64,000 bases of DNA from NCBI GenBank assembly GCA_038501625.1, contig JAZAYU010000199.1:868001-932000 (forward strand). The letters run 5' to 3'. The notes under the pieces are model-generated. The model was not told the origin of the DNA, ran no database searches, and saw only the letters and a list, made by a program, of their open reading frames with translations. This DNA comes from Corbicula japonica (lineage: Eukaryota > Mollusca > Bivalvia > Venerida > Cyrenidae). This document shows positions 55,801 to 64,000 of the stretch, in pieces; within the stretch, counting starts at the first letter, position 1; every line of letters starts with the position of its first letter. The position numbers and the translations under genes are program-made.

Positions 55801-56097
55801 GGCGTAGGATCAAACGGAAGTGGATCAGGGGGAACTGGATCAGGCGGAAGTGGATCAGGTGGAAGTGGTTCAGGCGGAAGTGGATCAGGCGGAGGTGTTG
55901 CTGGCGGAGTATCAGGCGGAGGATCAAACGGAAGTGGATCAGGCGGAAGTGGTAATGGATCAGAGGGAGGTTCAAATCTATCAGGTGGCAATTCAGCGTT
56001 GGGAGGTTCTTGTCCATGCAGGAACGGAAGTCAGAAAACAGATTTTACTTTAATTCCGATATTTGTGTGTGTGCTTCTGAAACTTTACATTCTTTAA
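49809..56097 (+). CDS. Secreted mucin-type WxxW domain + Gly/Ser-repeat protein, likely GPI-anchored (352 aa)
   Basis: Four coding exons: 49809-49863, 50363-50435, 52741-53006 and 55433-56097. Junction phases are 1, 2 and 1 and the joined length is 1059 nt, an exact open frame with stop. Residues 1-18 are a signal peptide core (MSAKIVCALYFTGLFLAF). Residues 27-131 form a mucin-2 WxxW/CysD-like domain with eight cysteines (CWDQTWFN, HGGSDIETL, GICPG, ARCKDEKG, ATCNVVTG, LQCHPY, ASCADF, YGCEC). Residues ~145-323 are a Gly/Ser repeat with V-T-G-G and P-G-V-G inserts and several N-G-S sequons. The end has CPCRNGSQKTD and then a hydrophobic tail to the stop (FTLIPIFVCVLLKLYIL), typical of a GPI signal. 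WxxW domains occur in mucins and CILP and help organise extracellular gels; a role in mucus or matrix is inferred. The Trp pair is spaced W-x3-W, not W-x2-W. Confidence 0.85.
50363..50435 (+). CDS. WxxW gene exon 2 (start of WxxW domain)
   Basis: Acceptor atttcttccag, donor gtaagg. It encodes VPDTQGKTCWDQTWFNST and then SPNDHG; the last Gly is split with the next exon. Confidence 0.88.
50735..50912 (-). mobile_element. Solo 3' tail of the Penelope-type element (diverged)
   Basis: tatgcatatcagtaatcgcc, cgtagcgaaagagc and gggttaccgctttgaaacga match the tail at 20842-21020 with many changes. Confidence 0.7.
51500..51925 (+). repeat. Dispersed repeat R, longest copy outside the EGF array
   Basis: Reproduces almost the whole R segment of the EGF introns (gatgaaaagggaactttgaa ... 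gggcagtaatggaaatgcat ... gttcagcgacg ... ttgacaggagatcagagatt ... cagacaacgcc). Confidence 0.85.
52741..53006 (+). CDS. WxxW gene exon 3 (rest of WxxW domain, Thr-rich linker)
   Basis: Acceptor tatttgtcag, donor gtacaa. It encodes SDIETLTASILNGICPG through GASCADFAIQYGCEC and then TTTTSPTTT, a likely O-glycosylated linker. Seven of the eight domain cysteines are in this exon. Confidence 0.9.
53007..55432. other. Intron 3 of the WxxW gene
   Basis: It has an 18-bp perfect palindrome at 53724-53741 (gctgatcagctgatcagc) close to a CACGTG, a G-tract at 54406-54431, and a short stretch at 54475-54620 resembling the Penelope-type 3' tail. No extra exon is seen. Confidence 0.6.
54406..54431 (+). repeat. 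G-tract (G-quadruplex candidate) in intron 3
   Basis: Runs of 12, 6 and 3 G on the coding strand. Confidence 0.8.
55433..56097 (+). CDS. WxxW gene exon 4 (Gly/Ser repeat and GPI-type tail)
   Basis: The acceptor is atctttttag; phase 1 matches exon 3. It begins AFVNTPRQTISPGSGSGGG and ends with TAA. The opposite strand is also open (Pro-Pro-Asp-Pro-Leu repeats, 55991-55413), but that is a shadow of the repeat. Confidence 0.9.
55470..55960 (+). repeat. In-frame Gly/Ser-coding minisatellite
   Basis: Nested repeat of 54-bp blocks (coding roughly GSGSGGGVTGGVSGGGSS). These sit in a larger ~190-bp duplicated cassette that includes PGVGSNGSGSGGTGSG; compare 55555-55735 with 55760-55905. It is a likely source of length alleles. 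Confidence 0.88.
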
Positions 56098-56213
56098 CAT
56101 TGACACGAAATAACATGTTCTTGTCTTTTTCTATTTAACCTGTATGGTCATAACTGAGTTGTTAAACTTCGAGAAATACAAATAATTTCCCGATGCTATC
56201 ATTGTTTCGAAAA

Positions 56214-56219
56214 AATAAA
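56214..56219 (+). terminator. Poly(A) signal AATAAA of the WxxW gene
   Basis: First AATAAA after the stop, 117 bp downstream. Confidence 0.7.
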
Positions 56220-56399
56220 AATGAAACAAATCAGTCTTTATTTAAAGTCTTTTGAAAATGAAATTGCAGTTACATGTTACAACAATATGAATTGAATCTT
56301 CCAGAAAACAAAACCTTCCAAAGCAGCCAAAAATAGAAAGAAAAGAGAACATGAGTTTATAAGAGAATCAATTTTAAATTAGACACTTCAAACAAAAAA

Positions 56400-56600
56400 C
56401 GCTAAAGAGAACCATTGGGGTTACCGCCTTGGAACAAACAGTGACAAAACAATTTGCAACTGAAGGGGGGAGGTGTTGAACCTAGTTTAGTGCCCACCTA
56501 CCCCACACTTGTCCCAATAGGTTTTCATATGAACAAAGAAGTTCAAGTTATTTTGGTAAAATAACTCCAACCCACCTATCCGCTCAAAAAAGTTGCAATC
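56400..56600 (-). mobile_element. Solo 3' tail of the Penelope-type element (diverged)
   Basis: gagaaccattggggttaccg, cttggaac and ataactccaacccacctatc match the tail at 20990-21160. Confidence 0.72.
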
Positions 56601-56604
56601 AGTT

Positions 56605-57470
56605 TAAAAGCTGTGTCGAAAGATGCTATTTGCAATGTATTTTATACATACATTTTTTTGTTTGTGACTATTCCAAGTGATATGTTGTTAAATAGTTTAT
56701 TTTAGCTAATATATGCATCTCAAACATGTACACGTCTGAAGCATGCATTGGATATTCTAAAATTTATGACTTCATTTAAAACAGTTGAAATAACTCTTTC
56801 TAAAAATACAAAAATCACACGTTGTTCAACACAAAGTCGTAGGATATGATTTACTTATTATTCTTATGTCATTAACTTAAGAGGCCCCAATTTCCGAACA
56901 ATCTCATACTCAAAATCAATTTTACTCAACATATATTCCAGTTCGAAGTAAATGTTGGGAACTTATTTGAAAGACATTATCAAATCAAAATAAAATTGTC
57001 TAAGATCATGCAAACATTTCCAATAATAAAGTCCTGATGATATGTTCTAAATAAAGTGTTTGCGTAAATAATCAATTTCTGGATTTCTTACGTAAACAGT
57101 TTTGGGGGACACTTTAAATCATAATAAACAGATACACACTTTCAAAAATGCATTCACTACCAACTATTATATGTATAAATATATTCTTATAACACTCATT
57201 TATCAAGTTTACTTTGTATTTGAGTTGAATATAAAATCCAGCTCAATACAGAACATAACTTTTTTTTATTCCCTCAAATCATAACTCAATATGTTTCGTG
57301 ACACGGCTGGCTTTGATTTTGCTACTACTACTTATATCATAAAATAATCGTGGGAAACATATTGGCAATGCTTAGATTTGATACTGTTCATTTTGAAACT
57401 AGTTTCCAATGTTAAGTTTATGTGTGTAAAATCTTTTGAGTGTTTAAATATTTCTTTCTTTCTTTGCGTT
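56605..57470. other. Intergenic, no gene seen
   Basis: Very AT-rich, nothing recognised. Confidence 0.4.
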
Positions 57471-57477
57471 ATTTCAG

Positions 57478-57730
57478 TATATGAAAATGAAAGCTTGAAA
57501 GCTCACGAACACAACAAATATTTAAATATTATACACAAGGTTAAATTGAGCCTGTTCAAATAACTTCCTGTGCCGGTGATAGCACAACTCTATATGTACA
57601 CATCTATCTCAAACGATGGGTTGCATAAGGAACTTTCAATGCGGTATTTTCAGATGTCAATGATACCATTTCATGATCAGCGACGTAAGTTCCTCAGATA
57701 AAAGAATGGGTTGGACCAAAACGAAAGAAA
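57478..57730 (+). repeat. Dispersed repeat R, diverged copy
   Basis: gaaagctcacgaacacaaca, gagcctgttca, caatgcggtattttcagat and cagataaaagaatgggttgg match R. Confidence 0.7.
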
Positions 57731-57734
57731 AAGT

Positions 57735-59970
57735 TTTATCTATTTTTATAAAAAAAAAAACAACAGAAACATCCAAAACAAAAAACAGCTGAGAATATAA
57801 CTTCTGCATAATAATTATTTGAGAGAAATGCAAACAGACCTAGACCTACCAATTCGGTAACATAAAATGTTGTCTTTTTGCCTTTTTGTTATGACTCTTC
57901 ATATTAAAAACTTTTGCTGTCTTTGGCATATATGGGGGGGATGTTTTTCTTAAAATATTACATGTAGAATCAGTGGCCAAGTGACAAGTTACATCCCCCA
58001 TTTACAGAGCGCAAGAGGTGACAATGGTCAGAAAACCCAGCCAAAAATTCGTTCTAAGGTACGGGCGGATTTTGTTACATAAATAAAGTACAGCACCCAC
58101 TGTATTTCAATAACTTGATCACTCAAAATAATGCTTAGTCCAATGTTTATTTCAAAACAATAAAATATGTTAGTAGTAACTATTTGACGTTCGACTTAAA
58201 CGATTTGTTTTGTGTCTATTTAAATATCACATAAGTGTTGTTGGTGAAGGAAGACAACTGATAAATGTCTTCCCGTACATTCATTCAGTGCTGCTCTAAT
58301 TACGAAATATGAAGGCCCTTGCACAAGATGCATATATCTGTGTAAATATTTGTTGCACTCAACCCGGGGCTAGGTTACGTGGACTGTAATATGCATTTCT
58401 ATCGCTGCCAATGAACAGGCTGAATTTAATCCTATGCTTAACATATTGATACCGGCATGTTCATAAATATTTTTTGCGTCAATAATAACTAACTATAGAA
58501 ATATTTATTTTCGTTAATTTGCATGTTTTATGAAGCCATATGCAACTGGCTTCATCTGGCACTTATGTCATGAGCATACTATATTTCTAATGAAATGTAG
58601 ATATTTAGTTCAAAGTGAGAATAATCGACATATGTTGTATTTGGATAATAAAAGTGACAATATTCAACACAACCGTTTAAAGTTTTAGTTGAAGTATTGT
58701 GATTTCAACCGATTGGGTTAACATTACAAGTCTTTCCATTATTCAAAACGCCTCTTCTGAAACTGTAATAAACATATACTTCTATATTTTCTTTCCGTGA
58801 TATGGGATTGCACGAGATCCTGTTCTCATTCGTAATTTTTTGATAATCTTTGTTTTTTGTCTTTTGTAATCTGAAAAACCTGTTTTCAGCATTATTATGA
58901 GAGGATGAAATAACATTGTTACCAGTGCAATGTTTAAAATACTCTCATTTTCAATAAAAAAGTTTTAGTTTTATATACACATATTGCATAAATATTACTA
59001 CTGTAAAATACCGGTATAACAAAAATATTGTTTTAAATTCATAATGGGATGTTACATTAGGTGGGGTCATGCATACTCTTTTAAAGATTTTTCCTAGAAA
59101 GTTAGCATAAAGTTATTTTCAAAATAAAATTAAGACTATATCATAACACATACTAAACTTAAAAAACATAAGTATGTTGCACATATTGAATTAAAAAAGT
59201 AACAACAGATAAAACAAAAATAAAGACAAGTGAATGTTTACAGGCTAAGCATCTGTATCAGTTTAGAGCGCTGGCGATTATATAAGCAAAAGTAAACACA
59301 TGGCCAAACACTGATCGACATATCCAATAACAATATGTTGTTTAGGTGGGGAGGCTATGTTCTAGTTACCCATCATCCAGTCCAGGCCGACACTTTTTTA
59401 TTTAAAAAATATAAATATTGAACTTATTTGTATAGAATATTATCACCGATAAATAGACTTAATTAAAACATACAGATGCCATGCCTGGAGTGATCGTTAT
59501 CAGTAATTTAATCAGCTGTAATTATTACTCACTTTTTGAGTGATCAGATGTAATAATTATATCTGGAAGACCTGATTTAAATTACTGTAATTAAATCATT
59601 ACTCATATTCTGGTTACAATATGATTACAGAAATGATTTAAAGATTTGATAAAAGAAAGATTGATATATACACTTAAGCACTTAACTAATTTTATAATTT
59701 AGTAACCAGACATGATGGAGTTACATAAGCTGTTGATGTTTTTTTTCATTTTCAAACATAAAGCTTAAATGCATAAAGTAAATATTGAAGTATCAATGTC
59801 ACATTTTAAACAAAGCCTGATATGCTCCGAGTCATAGGTGAACACAAATCCATTTCACGAAATTTACAGGTAAATTGTTATTAACTGTAAAAAACTATAA
59901 AAATAGAATAAAATCAGTATAAATTACATTTCCTGAAACTAGATTAAATGTAATTTAAATTGTATTTCAT
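57735..59970. other. Intergenic with a reversed scrap of repeat R
   Basis: At 58340-58440 the minus strand carries the R phrases cctgttcattggcagc, gaaatgcatattac and cccgggttgagtgcaac. Otherwise no gene is seen. Confidence 0.5.
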
Positions 59971-60082
59971 GTAAAATCCAGACATAAACAAATAAAAGAA
60001 GACAAACTCCAATATTTCACTACGCATTTCGAGTTTATTCGACTCTTCTTCAGGTGAATGTTATTGTATCAACATCTCTTAT
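59971..60082 (-). repeat. Pseudo-LTR, 3' side of the element
   Basis: Contains gacaaactccaatatttcac, gactcttcttcaggtgaatg and ttattgtatcaacatctctt, all present in the partner at 63724. Confidence 0.9.
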
Positions 60083-60567
60083 AAACAATGTCTTATTTTG
60101 GCATAAAAAAATGATGTAATTTTAATTTACTAAACAAACGTCACCATTTGGCGTAAAAAAGACGTCACATAGCAATATAAACCACGTCAGCTTTGGCGCA
60201 AAATGTCGCACATTATTTGGCACAAACAACAATAAAAAAAATTAAAATAAAGGAAACATATATAAAATCACAGGATTCTTTTCGCCAAAAATAATATAAT
60301 GTTGATAAAAATAGGAAATACATTAAATTTATGTAATACGTACAGGTTCTTATAGATTCAACAGTTACTGGTAGAAAAAATGCATACAAAGCACAAAGTT
60401 CAATGGATTCCAGTAACAACTGTACATATATAATTTTTATAAAATCTAAGGCAGATAACAAATTCATTATTTCATCTATATTGTAAAGTGTGGAGACCAA
60501 ATAAAGGGAAATTACTGGTGGATAAAAATCCCTTAATAATCTACATAAACAGCACTGTTAAACCTTT

Positions 60568-63500
60568 TCATGATAAGCCATAAAATATTTTTGAATTTAG
60601 ACCCTGTGGAAAAACTGTTCCCAATTTATGAATCCAGTAAGTTTCCTTCATCTGTCTCTCCATATTGATATGAACTTTATCAATTGACATGAAACTAAAG
60701 TCATTTAGACTGTGATTATTTTGATTGAAGTGGGAAGCAACCAGTGACGAAAATGCAGGATCTATATAGCTATTGATATCAAAACGGTGATTGTTCATAC
60801 GCTTAGACACCTTTTGACTGGTCTGGCCAACATATTGCATATTGCATTTTTTACAAGTTATTAAATAAATTACATCTGAACTTGTACAATCAGTATTATG
60901 ATTTAATTTAAACTCTGTGTGATGCTGAGAGCTAGTGAAACTATCACTTTCAATGATGTTAGAGTAGTGAGAACATCTAGGACGGTTGCATTTAACAGAT
61001 GTATATTTAACATTGTTCTGAGGTTGAAAAGTAGTTTTTACAAGAATGTCCTTAATGTTCTTTGGGCGTTTGAAAGCCATGACGGGCTTGTATTTATGTA
61101 GTTCTCTAACAGCAGGATTATTAGATAGTTTTAATAAATCCCAGTACTTGTTAATTATAAAACCAATATTTGGCAAAGACGGATTGTATTCTACAACAAA
61201 AGGTATAATATTTTTTTAACACTTTGAACAGTGGGTTGCAGAGCTTCAGTTTGGGACATAGTTTTGAAATGCTCGAGAGCAGTCTCAATAATTGGCTTGG
61301 GATAGTTCCTGGCAACAAAATACTTGTATAACTCATCAAGCGACTCCATGAACTGGTTGTTATCAGAGCAAATACGCCTGTAACGTTTGGCCTGGCTGAA
61401 AGGAATACTATTTTTACACGACGTAGGATGACTAGAAGTGTAATGTACATACTGATGAATATTTGTTGGTTTTACATGAACACTGGTACTGATGTTGTTT
61501 TTCTCATCAATATACACATCAACATCTAAAAATGTTACATGAGATTCTGAGATATTGTAAGTAAACTTTATATTTGGATGAAATGCATTAAGTGATTCAA
61601 TAAATTTATACAAATCCTCTAAAGAGTGAGTCCAAATCATAAAAATGTCATCCAAAAATCTAAGCCATGCATCTGGTTTATATTTACATCCATCCAAAAA
61701 CACCTGTTCCAGTTTACCCATAAATAAAGACGCATAGCATGGTGTCATAGGGCTACCCATGGCTGTACCTATTTTTTGAAGGAAATTAATACCATTGAAT
61801 TGAAAGAAGTTGTTGTGTAATACTAAATTGACAAGTTTACATATATTATCAGTTGAAAGTCTGCCATTGTAACAACTAGTTTCCAAAAAATGTCTGCATG
61901 CTTCAATACCCTCAGCATGAGGGATATTGGTATACAATGAACTTACATCCAATGTGACCAAATAAGTTTTTTAATGTGTTAGTTTAATAGTTTTAAGTTT
62001 ATGAATAAAGTCACTAGTATCTTTAACATATGAAGGTAGAGCTTGCATTAATGGCTGTAAATGGTAATCTAAATATTTGGAAATGTTTTCTGTCCATGAA
62101 TTACATGCTGATATAAAGGGTCTACCTGGGAATCCAATAGGTAATTCTTTATTATGCTTTTTATGGATTTTAGGCAGAATGTAAATTGCGGAGTTCTAAT
62201 TTTTTCCGGAAAGATATCAAATTCTTGATCAACAAAATCATTAGTCTTTTTGATTTCATCAATACATTATCGAACATTTTCCTCTACTTTATCTGAAAAG
62301 TCACAATTAAGTTGCTCATAATAATTATCATTTGCAAGTTGTCTTTGAATTTCTTTTTCATAGTCACATCTGTTACTCTAATTACTATAGAAGCTGATTT
62401 ATCTGCTTTTTTGATAATAATGTATTCACTTTTAGACAATTTTTTTTATAACATTCTAATTCTTCTTTAGTAATATTAGTATATTTTCTTTTCTTGGGAA
62501 GAGAATTAAGAATTTCTTGTGTGATAGCCTCGATGAAGAAATCCAAATAATGATCCCTTCCACTTTTTGGAGTGAAAATGGACTGTTTCTTATTGAAAAA
62601 GGCATATCTTTAAAATCATTGGCCAAATTTGAATTTTGTTGAGAAATATTTTGTGAATTACTTTGAGTATTATTATCAACATTTTCAAAAAAGAATTCTT
62701 TAAGACGTAAACGACGGCTAAATCTAAATATATCTTCAGCTATTTTTATTTTATCATGAGATTTTAGTTTTGGACAGAATGACAAACCTTTTCCTTATAT
62801 TCTAAATTCAGTGTCTGTTAATTTACGGCTTGAGAGATTTAATACTGTTTTCTTTCCTTGTTCGATCTCCTGCTGAATCCGCTCGTGCCTTTTCCATTTA
62901 TTTTTGTTTCCGATTCTGATGAACCGTCTGTTTCTTGGAGCTCTTGGAGACATGTGTTTTTATTGTTTTTTTTGTAGAATTGTTGTTTTGTAGCTCCCCT
63001 GTTTCACGGCCTCGGCATATGTCTTGTTGGTTACTTGTGTGGTGCCCAGGGTCTTGAAGTTTTTTGGTTTTGTGTGTTGGTTATTTTGCTGATTATTTTT
63101 CTAATTATTGTGTGCGATCATTTTATCTTTATTCTGAAAGTATTTTGTTTCCGTGTTACTTTTTCAGTTGTTTTTTATTTGTCATTTTTCTTGTTAATAG
63201 TTGATGTTTCCTTGTTTTCATGTTGCTTTTGATTTTGCGGCCTTGCTGGAATATCTTGTAGAACTTTAAAATTTTCATTCCTCTCTCTCTTCAGTATTGA
63301 AATTTTCTTCTGTTGTCTAGCTTCGATGGTATTCTTTTTTTCTTCTGTTGATTTAAAAATGCCAGCTGTTATTTCATTGAATTGTCCTTCATTAGACAAA
63401 TGCGCTCTGAGATTTTTTTCCAATTCCATCATTTTTTGCTTGGATTCTTGGAGTTGGACAACATGTTCTTCTTTTACCATCCGGCATATTTCTAGCGAGA

Positions 63501-63657
63501 CTTTTCCCAAAACTCTGTCAATTTTATTCTGTAAGCGTTTGTTACTGCCTACTTGTACCTGCAGATTCAATCTTAATCCTTTTGGTATAAGCGACTCTGC
63601 CACACAGTTTTACAGAAACTGAATGTGGGTTGCTTTCCTCATTTGAAAATCTGCCAT
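60568..63657 (-). pseudogene. Penelope-like polyprotein (RT + GIY-YIG), disrupted
   Basis: In coding order, MADFQMRKATHIQFL is followed by a nonsense codon (63612-63610). Next come the N-terminal region (ESLIPKGLRLNLQVQVGSNK, coiled-coil-like) and LSFCPKLKSHDKIKIAEDIF. The RT starts near YILPKIHKKHNKELPIGFPG, with motif A VTLDVSSLYTNIPH, motif B GTAMGSPMTPCYASLFMG and motif C LRFLDDIFMIW. The GIY-YIG endonuclease is at 61176-60568 (VIYLITCKKCNMQYVGQTSQ, then KRMNNHRFDIN) after a Cys pair (VKCNRPRCSH). Frames break near 62580, 62190, 61970 (a stop in an A-run) and 61210 (an A-run), and there is a stop just before GKGLSFC. Known members cut and prime with GIY-YIG and RT together; this copy is inactive unless the homopolymer breaks are sequencing errors. 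Confidence 0.88.
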
Positions 63658-63723
63658 TTTCTTTAGTTCACGTATTTCCTTTTCTTTGATGGAGGATCAG
63701 TATTGATACTTCTTATCTTCCTC

Positions 63724-63834
63724 GTAAAATCAAACATAAACAAATAAAGGAAGACAAACTCCAATATTTCACTACGCGTTTAAAGTTTATTTGACTCTTC
63801 TTCAGGTGAATGTTATTGTATCAACATCTCTTAT
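63724..63834 (-). repeat. Pseudo-LTR, 5' side of the element
   Basis: Partner of 59971-60082, with a few substitutions (cgcgtttaaagtttatttga in place of cgcatttcgagtttattcga). Confidence 0.9.
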
Positions 63835-63835
63835 T

Positions 63836-63960
63836 GTCGGTCATCCTGATGACCGACATATTATAATCGACCAAACTTGAGCTCTTTAGCATTAACACCG
63901 TTTAAAAATGACTTACGGTCCAGAACGGATAATTTAGACCATGCCACCTGTTCCTAAGAC
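63836..63960 (-). repeat. Dispersed repeat flanking the Penelope-like element
   Basis: tcctgatgaccgacatatta, taatcgaccaaa and cttgagctcttt match the reverse complement of about 40440-40510. Confidence 0.75.
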
Positions 63961-64000
63961 GCATGCAAAGGAAAAGTGTAGAGGCTGATGTTTGATTACT

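Larger units (their letters stand above)
59971..63834 (-). mobile_element. Full-length Penelope-like element with pseudo-LTRs, decayed
   Basis: Coding region on the minus strand: N-terminal region, RT, then GIY-YIG. It is bounded by direct repeats 59971-60082 and 63724-63834 (about 110 bp, ~90% alike by eye). Pseudo-LTRs of this kind are typical of Penelope-like elements. The outer right flank matches a dispersed sequence also seen inverted at 40440-40510, so the element sits in another repeat. Confidence 0.88.

Noticed and set aside
55413..55991. 192-codon minus-strand frame of Pro-Asp-Pro-Leu repeats
   Set aside because: It is the antisense of the Gly/Ser exon, whose sense frame has splice sites, correct phase, a signal-peptide exon upstream and a poly(A) signal.

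Overview
This is eukaryotic, AT-rich, intron-rich and very repeat-rich DNA. It suggests a lophotrochozoan, most likely a bivalve mollusc. The reasons are secreted modular genes (CCP/EGF/SRCR and a mucin-type WxxW protein), phase-1 domain exons, two Penelope-like retroelements, and many short terminal-inverted-repeat elements. The taxonomic call is inference from gene content, and I cannot name a species. I see no rRNA, CRISPR array or prokaryotic operon.

Region 1 (1-30020, + strand) is the 3' part of a large gene for a secreted multidomain protein. It has one CCP/sushi exon (142-348), then fourteen calcium-binding EGF-like exons of exactly 114 bp, all phase 1-1. A split SRCR domain (28414-28558 and 29861-30020) follows, and the stop codon comes right after its last cysteine. 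The EGF exons form an ordered A-B-C triplet repeated with a period of about 2.4 kb, introns included. A 1.33-kb minisatellite of 21-bp units lies before the array (826-2158). The array is broken once, in the fourth B-C intron, by about 12.4 kb of foreign DNA (11568-24010) and again by a 0.9-kb TIR element (24518-25434). The 12.4-kb block holds several transposons and a 5'-truncated Penelope-type element with a 7-bp target duplication. It also holds two possible minus-strand exons that I do not recognise.

Region 2 (about 30-49.7 kb) has no gene I can support. It is a graveyard of short DNA elements: a ~250-bp TIR family with 4-bp target duplications (at least three good copies), pogo/Tigger-like elements with TA duplications, perfect fold-back elements, truncated retroelement tails and local tandem duplications.

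Region 3 (49735-56219, + strand) is a complete four-exon gene with a TATA box, signal peptide, one mucin-type WxxW (CysD-like) domain, a ~180-residue Gly/Ser repeat, and a C-terminal hydrophobic tail that looks like a GPI-anchor signal. I know of no named protein with this architecture.

Region 4 (59971-63834, - strand) is a full-length but frame-damaged Penelope-like element. It has an N-terminal region, a reverse transcriptase with an FLDD motif, a GIY-YIG endonuclease, and ~110-bp pseudo-LTR repeats at both ends.
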